64,000 nt of DNA from Arthrobacter sp. QXT-31 (lineage in GTDB: Bacteria > Actinomycetota > Actinomycetes > Actinomycetales > Micrococcaceae): contig NZ_CP019304.1 in assembly GCF_001969265.1 (NCBI RefSeq), positions 2,728,001 to 2,792,000 on the forward strand, written 5' to 3'. The translations under genes were made by a program, and so were the position numbers. The notes under the pieces are model-generated. The model saw only the letters and a program-made list of their open reading frames with translations, was not told the origin of the DNA and searched no databases. This document shows positions 43,304 to 52,150 of this stretch, piece after piece. Each line of letters starts with the position of its first letter. Position 1 is the first letter of the stretch.

Positions 43304-45448
43304 TTGGCTGGATGGAATGCAGACAATGCGGCTGGATCCATGGGCGAAGGGGCCATAACCCTCGTCGCCGGCTCGTCCTTTTGTATCTCCTTGCCGAACG
43401 GGGACATCGTTCCGAGCCACCCCCACGGGGTGTTTCACCGGGACACCCGGATCCTGTCACGTTGGTCCATCGCTATTAACGGGCAGCCAGTGGAACCGTT
43501 GGGAGCCTGGAACCCTTCGCCCTACCAGGGCACCTACATGGGCAGGGCAGCGCGGGCCGATGGCCGCGCGGACACTCCACTGACCGTGGAGCGCAAACGC
43601 GAACTGGGGTCCGGCATCGTCGAGGACATCACCATTCACAACTATTCGGTCCGCCCGGCCTCCTGTGAACTGGCACTTGCCGTGGATGCTGACTTCGCGG
43701 ACCTTTTCGAAGTCAAGGACGGCCGGCCGCAACGGCAGTGGGAACGAACAAGGACTGCCAGGGCCGGGTTGCTGAGGATCGAAGCGGTGTGGCAGGAAAC
43801 CAGGAAAGAGATCGTGGTGCGGATGCGCGACGCCGAAGCCACCTCCGACGGTCTCCTCCTGCGAATGGACGTCCCCGCGCGGGGCCACTGCAGTGTCCGG
43901 GCCACCGTCCTGCCGCTGACAGCGGAAACCGAAGTTGATACAGAACTGCCCACGCTCGTCCTCTCCGCCGAGATCATCGCAGCACAGCAGGGACGGCAAC
44001 GGGCATGGGATGCACACGTCCCAATGACCAGGGTCGGGAATCCGACCGTCGAACGAAGCCTCGCACGCAGCCATGACGACATCGGAGCGCTGCGCCTGGT
44101 TGACCCCGACCACCCTGACCGGATGGTCATCGCCGCCGGAGCGCCCTGGTTCATGGCGCTTTTTGGCCGCGACTCACTCCTGACCTCCTTCATGTACCTT
44201 CCCGTCGACCCGACGTTGGCCTTGGGCGCCCTGCAAACACTGGCCGACCGGCAAGGACAGAAAACGGACCCGCTGACCGAAGAGCAACCGGGCCGGATCC
44301 TGCATGAGGTCCGGCTCGATGTCGGCACCGGCCTGGCCCTGGGAGGCCGGTCAGCCTACTACGGAACCGTGGACGCCACCCCGCTGTTCGTCACGCTGCT
44401 GGGCGAAGCCCGGCTCTGGGGACTCCCGGCCGACGACATAGCCGCACTCGTGCCCCACGCCGACCGCGCCCTGGACTGGATCCAAAACTACGGCGACCGG
44501 GACGGCGACGGGTTTGTCGAGTACGAACGCCTCAATGACCAGGGGCTCATCAACCAGGGCTGGAAAGACTCCTGGGACGGCATCAATTTTGCCGACGGCC
44601 GGCTCGCTGAGCCCCCGATCGCCCTGTGCGAGGTGCAGGGCTACGTCTACAGCGCCCTCATGGCACGGGCCCGGATAGCGTACGACGACGGCGACAATGC
44701 CCTCGCCCTCGATCTCCGGCACCGTGCCGGGCTCCTCAAAAAACAATTCAACGAACAGTTCTGGATACCAGACCGCGGATACTACGCCGTCGCCTTGGAC
44801 GGCGAGAAGAGACCGGTGGATGCCTGCGCATCAAACATGGGCCACTGCTTATGGTCAGGCATAGCCGACACCGACAAGGCCGCTTACGTTGCGCACCGGC
44901 TCCTTTCAGCGGAGATGTTCAGCGGCTGGGGGGTCCGCACCCTCGCCACCGACATGGGCGCCTACAACCCCGTCAGCTACCACAACGGCTCAGTCTGGCC
45001 GCACGACAACGCGCTCATCGCGGCAGGACTGATGAGGTACGGCTTCGTGAAGGAAGCCCAACTGATCGCCACAGCGCTGATGGACGCCGCCGAACACACC
45101 AACAACCGACTGCCTGAACTGTTCTGCGGATTCAGCCGGTCCGATTGCCCCGTACCGGTCCCGTACCCCACCGCCTGCGCTCCCCAGGCCTGGGCATCAG
45201 CGACACCGGTGATGCTCGTACGCACCCTCTTGCGCTACGCCCCGCACATACCAGACGGGCTGTTCTGGATGCAGCCGGCATTGCCACTATCCTGGGGCAC
45301 CCTTCACAGCGAGAACCTGCCACTAAAGGGCGGACGGGTCACCATCGACGTGACCGGAACCCGGGTGAACGGCGTGGACGGGCTGCCCTCCGGTGTGGTC
45401 TTCCGAAACGGGACCCGGCCGCAGGCCGAAGACTTCGCCGCATCCTAA
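43304..45448 (+). CDS. Glycogen debranching (amylo-alpha-1,6-glucosidase-type) enzyme
   Basis: A 714-residue cytosolic protein. The N-terminal GDE_N_bis domain (about 15-205; SLPNGDIVPSHPHGVFHRDTR) is followed by an (alpha/alpha)6-barrel of the GH15/GH133-like glucosidase type, with PWFMALFGRDSLLTS, GLINQGWKDSWDGI, LPELFCGFSR and NGSVWPHDNALIAAGL. Likely acts on glycogen, trehalose- or maltose-derived glucans. The TTG at 43304 is chosen for GAGGAG 6 nt upstream; the next in-frame ATG (43340) would trim 12 residues. Monocistronic. The exact bond specificity is inferred from the family. Confidence 0.87.
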   Translation: MAGWNADNAAGSMGEGAITLVAGSSFCISLPNGDIVPSHPHGVFHRDTRILSRWSIAINGQPVEPLGAWNPSPYQGTYMGRAARADGRADTPLTVERKRELGSGIVEDITIHNYSVRPASCELALAVDADFADLFEVKDGRPQRQWERTRTARAGLLRIEAVWQETRKEIVVRMRDAEATSDGLLLRMDVPARGHCSVRATVLPLTAETEVDTELPTLVLSAEIIAAQQGRQRAWDAHVPMTRVGNPTVERSLARSHDDIGALRLVDPDHPDRMVIAAGAPWFMALFGRDSLLTSFMYLPVDPTLALGALQTLADRQGQKTDPLTEEQPGRILHEVRLDVGTGLALGGRSAYYGTVDATPLFVTLLGEARLWGLPADDIAALVPHADRALDWIQNYGDRDGDGFVEYERLNDQGLINQGWKDSWDGINFADGRLAEPPIALCEVQGYVYSALMARARIAYDDGDNALALDLRHRAGLLKKQFNEQFWIPDRGYYAVALDGEKRPVDACASNMGHCLWSGIADTDKAAYVAHRLLSAEMFSGWGVRTLATDMGAYNPVSYHNGSVWPHDNALIAAGLMRYGFVKEAQLIATALMDAAEHTNNRLPELFCGFSRSDCPVPVPYPTACAPQAWASATPVMLVRTLLRYAPHIPDGLFWMQPALPLSWGTLHSENLPLKGGRVTIDVTGTRVNGVDGLPSGVVFRNGTRPQAEDFAAS

Positions 45449-45525
45449 CCCGCCATTACCGTCACGGTGATGTGCACAGCCTTGTAGATGGCCTGGAAGG
45501 CACTTGGAGGCTTTACCGTGGTCGC

Positions 45526-45723
45526 ATGGCCACATCATCACTTGACGCTCTCCCGAGGATTGGAATTCCCGCCACTCGCGCCTTGCATGCTGCCGGTTAT
45601 ATCACTCTCAGGGGACTTGCCGGGGCGTCCCGGGCGGACCTGGCAAAACTCCATGGAGTCGGACCCAAAGCGCTCCAGATCATCGAGACGGCACTGAAGG
45701 AACACGGCTTAGCCTTGAGGTAG
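45526..45723 (+). CDS. Small helix-hairpin-helix protein
   Basis: A 65-residue protein with two HhH motifs: ALPRIGIPATRALHAAGYITL and LAGASRADLAKLHGVGPKAL. The second resembles the RNA polymerase alpha-CTD and Cdd1-type HhH units, so non-specific DNA binding is likely. No convincing ribosome site precedes the ATG; GGAGG lies 16 nt upstream. It follows the glycosidase gene by 77 nt in the same direction. Homologues of this size are common in Arthrobacter, as far as I recall. Confidence 0.6.
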   Translation: MATSSLDALPRIGIPATRALHAAGYITLRGLAGASRADLAKLHGVGPKALQIIETALKEHGLALR

Positions 45724-46088
45724 ACCTGAGCTATAGGTTCCCCGACTCCCGAATCACACAACGTGCACCTTCCGCGGTCCGGGACGACTGTCCGGGCGCC
45801 TCTCGTTCCCTGGGTGGTGGACGGCGCAGGCTTGCCGATGACGGACCTGGACCTGACGTCCCATTGCCCACCTCCTTATGGCCGTTACCAGCGGTAACGG
45901 CGGTGTGGAGAAAGGGCCACGAACGCCTTTCGACTGCCCCCGAAACGCGCTCCGGAATTACGCTCCCGTGACCGGAATCCTTGCCGATTAACGGTTGCAC
46001 GAAGAACCGGAAACATCCCTCGTTTCGGGCCTGTGGCGCTCCTACGCTGGAGTCACCCCATCACTCACACCCGAAAGGTGTACCCCAT
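45724..46088. promoter_or_regulatory. Spacer with a terminator-like hairpin
   Basis: A 365-nt region without a reliable gene. A 9-bp perfect hairpin, GCCGTTACC-AGC-GGTAACGGC (45881-45901), may end transcription from the HhH gene. The downstream part carries the promoter and the ribosome site GAAAGGTG of the secreted protein at 46089. Confidence 0.45.
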
Positions 46089-46640
46089 ATGAAAAAACTA
46101 AGTGCCTGGCTGACAGCCACCATTGTGGCTCTCGGACTGGGCCTGCTGGCTCCAGGGCCCGCCTCCGCAACCCCTTCCTACTGCGGACTGGTATGGAGCT
46201 CCCTCGGCAAATCGAACCAGGCCATGAGCGGCGCATCGGTAACCAACATACGCTCGGGACAGCACCCCTGCTTCGACCGGCTGGTCATCGACATCAAGGG
46301 AAAAGCAGCCGGCTACAACGTCCGCTACGTCTCAAAGGTCGTGCAGGACGGATCCGGACATCCAATCAAATTGAGGGGCGGCGCCTTCCTGCAGGTTACC
46401 GCCAACTCACCCAGCTACGACAACGCAACTGGCAGGGCCACCTTCACGCCGGCCAATCGTTCCGAGGTCACCAACGTTTCGAAGTACCAGACATTCCGGC
46501 AGGTTGTCTGGGCAGGCAGCTACGAAGGCTACACCACCCTGGGCCTCGGCGTCCGCGCCCGGCTGCCCTTCAAGGTCCACGCCCTGCCCGGCCCCGGCAA
46601 CGGAACCAAGCTCGTAATCGACGTCGCCCACCATTGGTGA
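46089..46640 (+). CDS. Secreted AMIN-like domain protein
   Basis: A 183-residue exported protein. Residues 1-28 form a Sec signal peptide (MKKLSAWLTATIVALGLG core; cleavage after ASA). The mature part has CGLVWSSLGKS, a repeat of beta strands, GQHPCFDRLVIDIKG and a closing VRARLPFKVHAL and KLVIDVAHHW. This is the layout of actinobacterial AMIN-like proteins that probably bind cell-wall glycans. Two cysteines could form a disulfide. Monocistronic. The ATG is favoured by GAAAGGTG about 7 nt upstream. Confidence 0.75.
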   Translation: MKKLSAWLTATIVALGLGLLAPGPASATPSYCGLVWSSLGKSNQAMSGASVTNIRSGQHPCFDRLVIDIKGKAAGYNVRYVSKVVQDGSGHPIKLRGGAFLQVTANSPSYDNATGRATFTPANRSEVTNVSKYQTFRQVVWAGSYEGYTTLGLGVRARLPFKVHALPGPGNGTKLVIDVAHHW

Positions 46641-47017
46641 CACCAGATGTGACAGCCGCCAAAGTTTGACATCAAAAAGTCAGGCATGCCGGTGCCCTGC
46701 TTCCGACCGGAGGCGGGGCGCCGCTTTGCCCGCACCGTGCGGCTAGGCCTGATCCACCAACTAGCATCTCCGACTGTCGGCGAGCCTTGGGACCCGGACA
46801 GGAACAGGTCACCCCGCATCCATGCCGGACCGCCGTCGCAGGATTCGTGGGGCGGATGCGATAACGCCGGCGCCGGACCGTGGCGGCAGGTCGGTGCCGG
46901 GCCGGCGATCAACTTTTGCCAGATGATCATCATGCTTACTATTGAGTCGCATGAGGCGCATCGGTATGGGAGCCCTTCGCTGGGGAGGGCTGACCGGCGC
47001 CGGAATGGAGCTTGAAC
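46641..47017. promoter_or_regulatory. Spacer upstream of the repeat-protein/metalloprotease pair
   Basis: A 377-nt region without a reliable gene. TTGCCA (46916-46921) and TACTAT (46937-46942) are 15 nt apart, a possible but short-spaced promoter about 76 nt before the repeat-protein start. The rest is GC-rich and shows no clear element. Confidence 0.35.
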
Positions 47018-47698
47018 GTGAGCAACGAACAGGATCTGACCCCGCTGACCGATGAAGAACTGCTGGCGCAGCAAGGCGCCGCCCTGCCTGACAAGGAAGT
47101 CGCCTCCGTGCTGGACCTGAATGCGGACCTCGACCTTGGCATTGACGCGGCAGCACCAATTGACCTTGCCGTGGCAGCCAACGCCAATGTCGCAGCCCCG
47201 ATTGATGCCGCGGCCGCGGCCAATATTCTCTCGTTCGGCTCGGAGGCGCAGGCGCTCTCCGACCAGGGGGTCATCATTAATCAGGGCATCACCGCGGACG
47301 CTACCGCGGAATCGGCACAGGACAGCACAATCGACCAGGGCAATGACACTGTCGATGACGGAACCGCCACGGAGGAACCGGCCGCTGACGGGCTGCTTCC
47401 CGGCAGCGGAACAACGGACCTGGGTGCGCTGCCTACCGATCCGGCTGCTGCCTTGGACGGCGATCTGTTGAACGTCAATGTGGATCTTGCCGCAGATGCC
47501 GACATCGCCGCGCCGATCAACGGTGCGGTGGCGGCGAACGCAAACGTTGCTGCACCGATCGACGCAGCCGTGGCCGCGAACATCGGCTCGATCGACAGCA
47601 GCGCCACCGCTGTCTCCCAGCAGGACGCCATCATCAACCAAGGGATCGAGGGCGCAGCCACGGCGACCGCCGACCAGCAGTCCGACCTGCAGCAGTAA
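47018..47698 (+). CDS. Two-repeat, Ala/Asp/Asn-rich protein with a RiPP-leader-like N terminus
   Basis: A 226-residue acidic protein without signal peptide or helix-spanning segment. Residues 1-31 (LTDEELLAQQGAALPDKEVAS) resemble the ELLxxQGxxLPxxEAMS pattern of RiPP leader peptides. Two tandem repeats follow (about 34-108 and 151-226). Each has AVAANANVAAPIDAA (residues 51-65 and 170-184) and ends with a IINQGI block. They are joined by a Glu/Pro/Gly linker. Cysteine is absent. It ends 6 nt before a membrane metalloprotease gene and probably supplies its substrate or partner. The GTG is chosen for GGAG 7 nt upstream. Confidence 0.72.
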   Translation: MSNEQDLTPLTDEELLAQQGAALPDKEVASVLDLNADLDLGIDAAAPIDLAVAANANVAAPIDAAAAANILSFGSEAQALSDQGVIINQGITADATAESAQDSTIDQGNDTVDDGTATEEPAADGLLPGSGTTDLGALPTDPAAALDGDLLNVNVDLAADADIAAPINGAVAANANVAAPIDAAVAANIGSIDSSATAVSQQDAIINQGIEGAATATADQQSDLQQ

Positions 47699-47704
47699 AC
47701 CAGG

Positions 47705-50104
47705 ATGGCTACCGCGCACGGCGGACCGTTCACCCAGAGCGGCCCGCCGTCTCCTGCCACGCCTCAGGGTCCTGCCGCCCGACCCGGAGGCGTTCCGGAA
47801 TATCCCGTACGGGCCGAGGGCGTGCAGCTGCTGGGTGAGGCGAAGGACTCCGGCTACCTGGAACCGCCCTCCCTGGTCCGCAGGGCCGACGGTCAGGCCC
47901 TGCACCTGACCCGCTTGCTGTACCTGGTGATGGAGGCAGCGGACGGGACCCGCAGCATCGAGGACATCGCCGGCGACGTGACGCCGGCCTTTGGCCGGCT
48001 GGTCAGTGCCGAGAACGTGCGCGCTCTGATCCGGACGCAGCTGCTCCCCCTTGGCCTGCTGCGGCTCGCTGACGGCTCCGAGCCGGAAGTGAAACGCGCC
48101 GATCCCCTACTGGGAATGCGCCTGCGCTACACCGTCACCGATACGACGCGGACGGCCAGGATTACCAGGCCCTTCGCTGTCCTGTTCCACCCGCTCATCG
48201 CCGTTCCGGTGGTCGCTGCATTCCTGGCTGCATGCGGGTGGCTGCTGCTCAGTAAGGGACTTGCCTCGGCAACGCATAACGCCTTTGCCAACCCCGGGTT
48301 GCTCCTGCTCGTCTTCCTCGTGACCGTCCTGTCGGCGGGGTTCCACGAGTTCGGGCACGCCGCCGCCGCGATGAGGGGCGGTGCCACACCGGGAAGGATG
48401 GGCGCGGGCCTGTATCTGGTGTGGCCTGCGTTCTTCACGGACGTCACCGATTCCTACCGGCTGGGCCGTGGCGGACGGCTCCGCACAGATCTTGGCGGCC
48501 TCTACTTCAACGCGATCGTGGCCGTCATCATCATGGGCATCTGGTGGCTGACCAACGACGACGCGTGGCTGCTGGTGATCGCCACGCAAGTGCTGCAGAT
48601 GGTGCGGCAGCTCCTGCCGCTGCTGAGGTTCGACGGCTACCACATCCTTGCCGACGCCACCGGCGTGCCCGACCTGTTCCAGCACATCAAACCCACCCTC
48701 CTGGCGCTCCTGCCCTGGCGCCGGAACACCCCGGAAACCCGGGCGCTGAAGCCGTGGGCCCGTGCCCTGATCACGGTGTGGGTGCTGGTGACCGTCCCAC
48801 TCCTGTTGCTGAGCCTGGTCCTGATCGTGCTTGCGTTGCCGCGGCTGCTCGCCACCGCGGGGGCCGCCGGGGCCGCACGCTACGCGCAGGCTACCGGCAG
48901 CCTGGCAGCCGGTGACTTCACCGGAGGTGCGGCGAACATGCTGGCGATGGTGGCTATCGCCCTGCCGGTCCTGGCAATCCTGTACATGCTGCTGCGGCTG
49001 GCCCGCCAACTGCTGCAGGCCATCCTGAAACGGACCAAAGGCAACACCCTCCGGCGCGGAACGGCCCTGGTGACTATCGCGGCAATTCTTGCCGGGCTCG
49101 CCTGGGCCTGGTGGCCTCGGCCGGAAACCTACCGCCCGGTTCAGCCATACGACCGCGGGACCCTGCTGGACGCCGTCCCCACCGCCCTGTCGGGGCCCGG
49201 TTCGGCGGGACTGGTGGAAGGCCGCCAAGGCGGGACCGTGGCCCTGTGGCCGGACGGGGCGGAACTGCCGACCCGGGAAAAACCGCAGCTGGCCCTGGTG
49301 CTGGTGCCCCGCCCGGACGCCGGAACGCCGCCGGACGAGGCGTCCCGAACAACCGTCGAAGACGGGAACCAGGTGGCGCCGTCATGGGTGTTTCCCTTCG
49401 ACAAACCCCAGGCGCCCTACGGGGACGGCAACCAGGCGCTGGCGGTCAACACCACGGACGGGTCCGTCGTCTATGACATCGCCTTCGCCCTGGTCTGGGC
49501 GGACGACGGCACGCCCGTCGACACACGCAACGAGGCCTACGCCTTCGCCAACTGCACCGGCTGCGCAGCCGTTGCGGTGGGATTCCAGGTCGTGCTGGTA
49601 GTGGGGCAGGCGAACGTGGTTGTTCCCGAGAACCTGTCCGCGGCCGCGAACTACAACTGCGTATCCTGCCTCACCTATGCCCTTGCCAGCCAACTGGTGC
49701 TGACCCTTGACGGGCCGCTCAGCGCCGAGGGTGCAGCCAGGCTGCAGGCACTCTGGGAAGAGATCGCCGAGTTCGGACGCAACCTCCGCAACGTCCCGCT
49801 CACCGACATCCAAGCCCGGCTGTCTGCCTACAAGGAAATGATCACCGAGATCATCCGCACAGACCCCAGCACCGGAACACGGACCCCTGACACAACAGGC
49901 ACCCAACCGACGTCACCAACCACCCCTTCGCAGACCCCGGACGGCGGGGAACCGCCCGCCCCTCCCGCGCCGGGGGACACCACGCCCGCCAGCCCAGTCC
50001 CGGCCGTTCCCGCACCCACGGTGCCGCCGGCACCGACGATATCCGGGACACCGGCGCCTACATCGACCACCACCCCGTCTCCGGGGCTCCCGCCAGCGGG
50101 CTAA
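47705..50104 (+). CDS. Large M50/YydH-type membrane zinc metalloprotease with extracytoplasmic CxxC domain
   Basis: A 799-residue protein. A Pro-rich start is followed by a winged-helix/PqqD-like recognition region (about 50-115; GQALHLTRLLYLVMEAADG). A multi-helix membrane core follows with the zinc motif HEFGH (214-218) and the third ligand Asp in LLRFDGYH (about 310). After roughly residue 470, an outer domain carries two CxxC knuckles (NCTGC near 617, NCVSC near 652). The last 80 residues are Thr/Pro-rich. This is the architecture of peptide zinc metalloproteases of the YydH type, which process RiPP peptides. It begins 6 nt after the repeat-protein gene, so the two are translationally coupled. 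Confidence 0.85.
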   Translation: MATAHGGPFTQSGPPSPATPQGPAARPGGVPEYPVRAEGVQLLGEAKDSGYLEPPSLVRRADGQALHLTRLLYLVMEAADGTRSIEDIAGDVTPAFGRLVSAENVRALIRTQLLPLGLLRLADGSEPEVKRADPLLGMRLRYTVTDTTRTARITRPFAVLFHPLIAVPVVAAFLAACGWLLLSKGLASATHNAFANPGLLLLVFLVTVLSAGFHEFGHAAAAMRGGATPGRMGAGLYLVWPAFFTDVTDSYRLGRGGRLRTDLGGLYFNAIVAVIIMGIWWLTNDDAWLLVIATQVLQMVRQLLPLLRFDGYHILADATGVPDLFQHIKPTLLALLPWRRNTPETRALKPWARALITVWVLVTVPLLLLSLVLIVLALPRLLATAGAAGAARYAQATGSLAAGDFTGGAANMLAMVAIALPVLAILYMLLRLARQLLQAILKRTKGNTLRRGTALVTIAAILAGLAWAWWPRPETYRPVQPYDRGTLLDAVPTALSGPGSAGLVEGRQGGTVALWPDGAELPTREKPQLALVLVPRPDAGTPPDEASRTTVEDGNQVAPSWVFPFDKPQAPYGDGNQALAVNTTDGSVVYDIAFALVWADDGTPVDTRNEAYAFANCTGCAAVAVGFQVVLVVGQANVVVPENLSAAANYNCVSCLTYALASQLVLTLDGPLSAEGAARLQALWEEIAEFGRNLRNVPLTDIQARLSAYKEMITEIIRTDPSTGTRTPDTTGTQPTSPTTPSQTPDGGEPPAPPAPGDTTPASPVPAVPAPTVPPAPTISGTPAPTSTTTPSPGLPPAG

Positions 50105-50167
50105 GGCGCCGGCGCCGGAAACCGGAAGGGCTGGTCCTACTGATATCCGGGGCAGGGGACTTGCCTT

Positions 50168-50395
50168 GGTGATTTCAGCAGCGGCTGACGACCGGGACCG
50201 GCAGGCTAATTGGCACGGCGCCTGCCTTTCCAACGTCCCGGCGGACGCCTTCGGCGCCGGGACAGGCGACGGGCCAGGTCGATGGCGGCCCACAGACCGA
50301 CGGCCACCGACAGGACGACAGAGCCGTAGACGAACAGCAGCCAGGCCAGGGTGCCCAGCGGAGGGCGGCTTCGGCTCGCCGCGGCCGGGAAGTAC
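50168..50395. repeat. Direct repeat, copy 1 (intact small-membrane-protein copy)
   Basis: About 230 nt that recurs at 52151-52375 with many substitutions but clear runs of identity (GACGAACAGCAGCCAGGC; GGCGCCTGCCTTTCC versus GGCGCCTACCTTTCC). It contains the small membrane protein gene on the minus strand and part of its 3' flank. Confidence 0.75.
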
Positions 50396-50430
50396 TGGCT
50401 CCGGACGACCCGGCGCAGGGATATCACCAC
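50206..50430 (-). CDS. Small single-helix membrane protein
   Basis: A 74-residue protein with a basic head, one membrane helix (WLLFVYGSVVLSVAVGLWAAI, in two parts around residues 30-50), and a highly Arg-rich tail (RRLSRRRRRPPGRWKGRRR). The GTG start has AGGAG 5 nt upstream. A degraded duplicate lies 2 kb to the right. Function unknown. The charged tail suggests it binds nucleic acid or phospholipid at the inner face of the membrane, but that is speculative. Confidence 0.5.
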   Translation of the reverse strand: MVISLRRVVRSQYFPAAASRSRPPLGTLAWLLFVYGSVVLSVAVGLWAAIDLARRLSRRRRRPPGRWKGRRRAN

Positions 50431-50739
50431 CCATACTCCTTCAGCACGACCGTGGCGCTGCCATTTGCTGTAGGGCCGATGGAGAGGGGTCCACAGGTCA
50501 TGCCGGGATCAGCCGTATGGAAACGAAGGGAACTTACTGATGAGGAAGCCATGGCGGCCCTTCCCGCTACTGGGATTGACGCCTACTGCTCGACTCCGTC
50601 ACTTTAAGTCTCCTGACGTAGGTCATGTCAATAAGTCTGCTTTCTACCCCGAAGGCTCTCCGGCCCTGCCTGTCGCCCTGTCCGGACGGCAGCCGCGCCG
50701 GGGACGAAGTCCCTCGGCGGCCTCAGTGGGGCAGTGACC
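50431..50739. other. Spacer
   Basis: A 309-nt region without a reliable gene. It lies upstream of the minus-strand membrane protein gene, so it should contain that gene's promoter. I see no terminator or operator. Confidence 0.3.
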
Positions 50740-50907
50740 TCACCCTCCTGTTGGTCCTACCCAGGCGCTGAAGTCGCCCTTTCCTCCGCCGCCGCTATCG
50801 TCATCTTTGCCGCAGCGCAGGCAGCGCTTATAAAGGCTGCCGTCTTCGGTGTGTTCGACGTGCCACTCGTGCCGAATGTTCAGCTTGCACATCAGGGCCT
50901 TCAACAT
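50740..50907 (-). CDS. Small Cys/His protein (zinc-knuckle-like)
   Basis: A 55-residue frame too short for most gene callers. It reads MLKALMCKLNIRHEWHV, EHTEDGSLYKRCLRCGKD, and ends DFSAWVGPTGG. One Cys near the start, two His in HEWHVEH and the C-x2-C of RCLRCGK could bind zinc. The pattern C-x5-H-x2-H is similar to small Arthrobacter proteins that I recall. The ATG has GGAGAAGG right upstream. The glycine/aspartate tail is probably disordered. Function unknown. Confidence 0.6.
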   Translation of the reverse strand: MLKALMCKLNIRHEWHVEHTEDGSLYKRCLRCGKDDDSGGGGKGDFSAWVGPTGG

Positions 50908-51050
50908 GACCTTCTCCGATCCGCGTAGTCAGCCGTCCTGGCATTTCAATGATGGCCCTGGTGGTGCCGCCGGAGAAGAAGGAACTGCTTGTACACCTGC
51001 CGGGCAGTCACTGCCCGGCCGCGAGCAGTGCCAGCAGCTAGTATGCAGGC

Positions 51051-51300
51051 GTGCCCAAACGGATGAGGTTCGCGGCGTTCAGGGGGAAGCAGTTCGAGGA
51101 CGTGTACCTGCCCCACGTCACCGCCGTGAACAGCCTCGTTGAGTAGCTCCGGGAGGACGAGTCGCCGGCGGGGCGGGGCTGGGGCTCATATACATCGCTC
51201 CCCTTCACGGTGGTCAGAGGCAAAGACCCTGAAGTTCGCGCCGGGGAAGCGCGACGGGTTCCGGCCTTTGAGGAAGTCAGCGTGGAGCTTCGCAAAAGTC
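51051..51300 (+). pseudogene. Possible remnant of a uracil-DNA glycosylase-like gene
   Basis: The frame from GTG 51051 reads PKRMRFAAFRGKQFEDVYLPHVTAVNSL in pieces and stops at 51144. Beyond it, in a shifted frame, LIYIAPLHGG appears. The first piece resembles the N terminus of actinobacterial UDG-like proteins (YxPHVxxVNxLxxxLR), and the second resembles their PYVAPMHGG motif. Everything further is scrambled by stops. It is offered with low confidence; a chance resemblance is possible. Confidence 0.25.
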
Positions 51301-51773
51301 GCTAGGAGCCGGGCGCGCCGACCCCGGAAGATGGCGGCCCTGGTTGCAGGCTGGCGGCGGTGCATCAAGGGTACCGGCCTCGAGGGCTGGGCTCCTCTTC
51401 GAAAGCGTCGTCAGTGAGCCCGGTATCCCAAGAAACTCCACGGTCATTCCAAGAATGAATGCTGAAACTACTGGGGGCGGCGGCGGTCCACTAACCCACC
51501 CGGGGTCCTCGCTCCTCAACCAGTCCGCCGCTCGCCCCGCCAATGAGGGGATGGGCGTGACGAATGCCGCCGTTTCCCCTGATCGGAAGCCGCGCTCACA
51601 GCGGCAAGTTCCTGCGCTGATTCCCCGATGATCGGCCTAATGGGATACGACTACCCCCAGAAGGAACGGTTTTAGCATGCTGACGATCCGCCTCACAGTC
51701 TTCCGGTATTGACGATTGCGTTAAGTTACTAAGTACTCTTATTGTTTTTGGGAGTGTTAGGGGAAGGAAAATC
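51147..51773. other. Spacer with decayed sequence
   Basis: A 627-nt region, mostly remnants with many stops on both strands. The last 60 nt are AT-rich (TTGACGATTGCGTTAAGTTACTAAG in parts at 51710-51735) and probably hold the promoter of the GlsB-like gene. Otherwise I see nothing assignable. Confidence 0.35.
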
Positions 51774-52034
51774 ATGATCGGTTTCATCGTTGCGGGTCTC
51801 GTGATCGGGGTACTGGCGCGGTTCATTAAGCCAGGCAGGCAGAATCTGAGCTTGGTCGCCACGCTGCTGCTTGGGCTGGCCGGTTCTGTCGTAGGAGGGG
51901 TTATCGCTAGCCTGCTGGGCACCGGGGACATCTTCGAACTGAACGTCCTTGGATTCATCGTTGCCGTCATCGCCGCCGTTCTTCTGATTGGCGTCGCGGA
52001 AGGGATCTCCGGCCGCAAGGGCGCCCGCCGATAA
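51774..52034 (+). CDS. GlsB/YeaQ/YmgE-family stress membrane protein
   Basis: An 86-residue protein with three membrane helices and the family's repeats of glycine: FIVAGLVIGVLARFIKPG, LLLGLAGSVVGGVIASLLG and GFIVAVIAAVLLIGVAEG. Members (transglycosylase-associated proteins by name) are induced by osmotic, acid or general stress; their molecular role is unknown. The ATG follows GGGGAAGGAAAATC. The AT-rich upstream region suggests a non-housekeeping promoter. Confidence 0.9.
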   Translation: MIGFIVAGLVIGVLARFIKPGRQNLSLVATLLLGLAGSVVGGVIASLLGTGDIFELNVLGFIVAVIAAVLLIGVAEGISGRKGARR

Positions 52035-52150
52035 CAAGATCACGACTGCCCCTGGCGGTTCAGCACCCCGGTGCCGGAGTTCCCGTCAGCTCAGGCACGG
52101 GTGCCCAAAACCGGACAGGGCCTGCCGAGAACCGGGGGAGGGGAGGCGCC

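Noticed and set aside
45731-46000. 89-codon minus-strand frame in the spacer before the AMIN-like gene
   Set aside because: No ribosome site, unremarkable composition, and it overlaps the likely promoter region.
46529-47905. 458-codon minus-strand frame around the repeat protein gene
   Set aside because: Its Gly/Arg-rich translation has no recognisable domain; the plus-strand pair has a ribosome site, repeats and a coupled neighbour.
50540-50928. Plus-strand short frames over the zinc-knuckle gene
   Set aside because: They lack ribosome sites and show no conserved features, whereas the minus-strand 55-residue frame has both.
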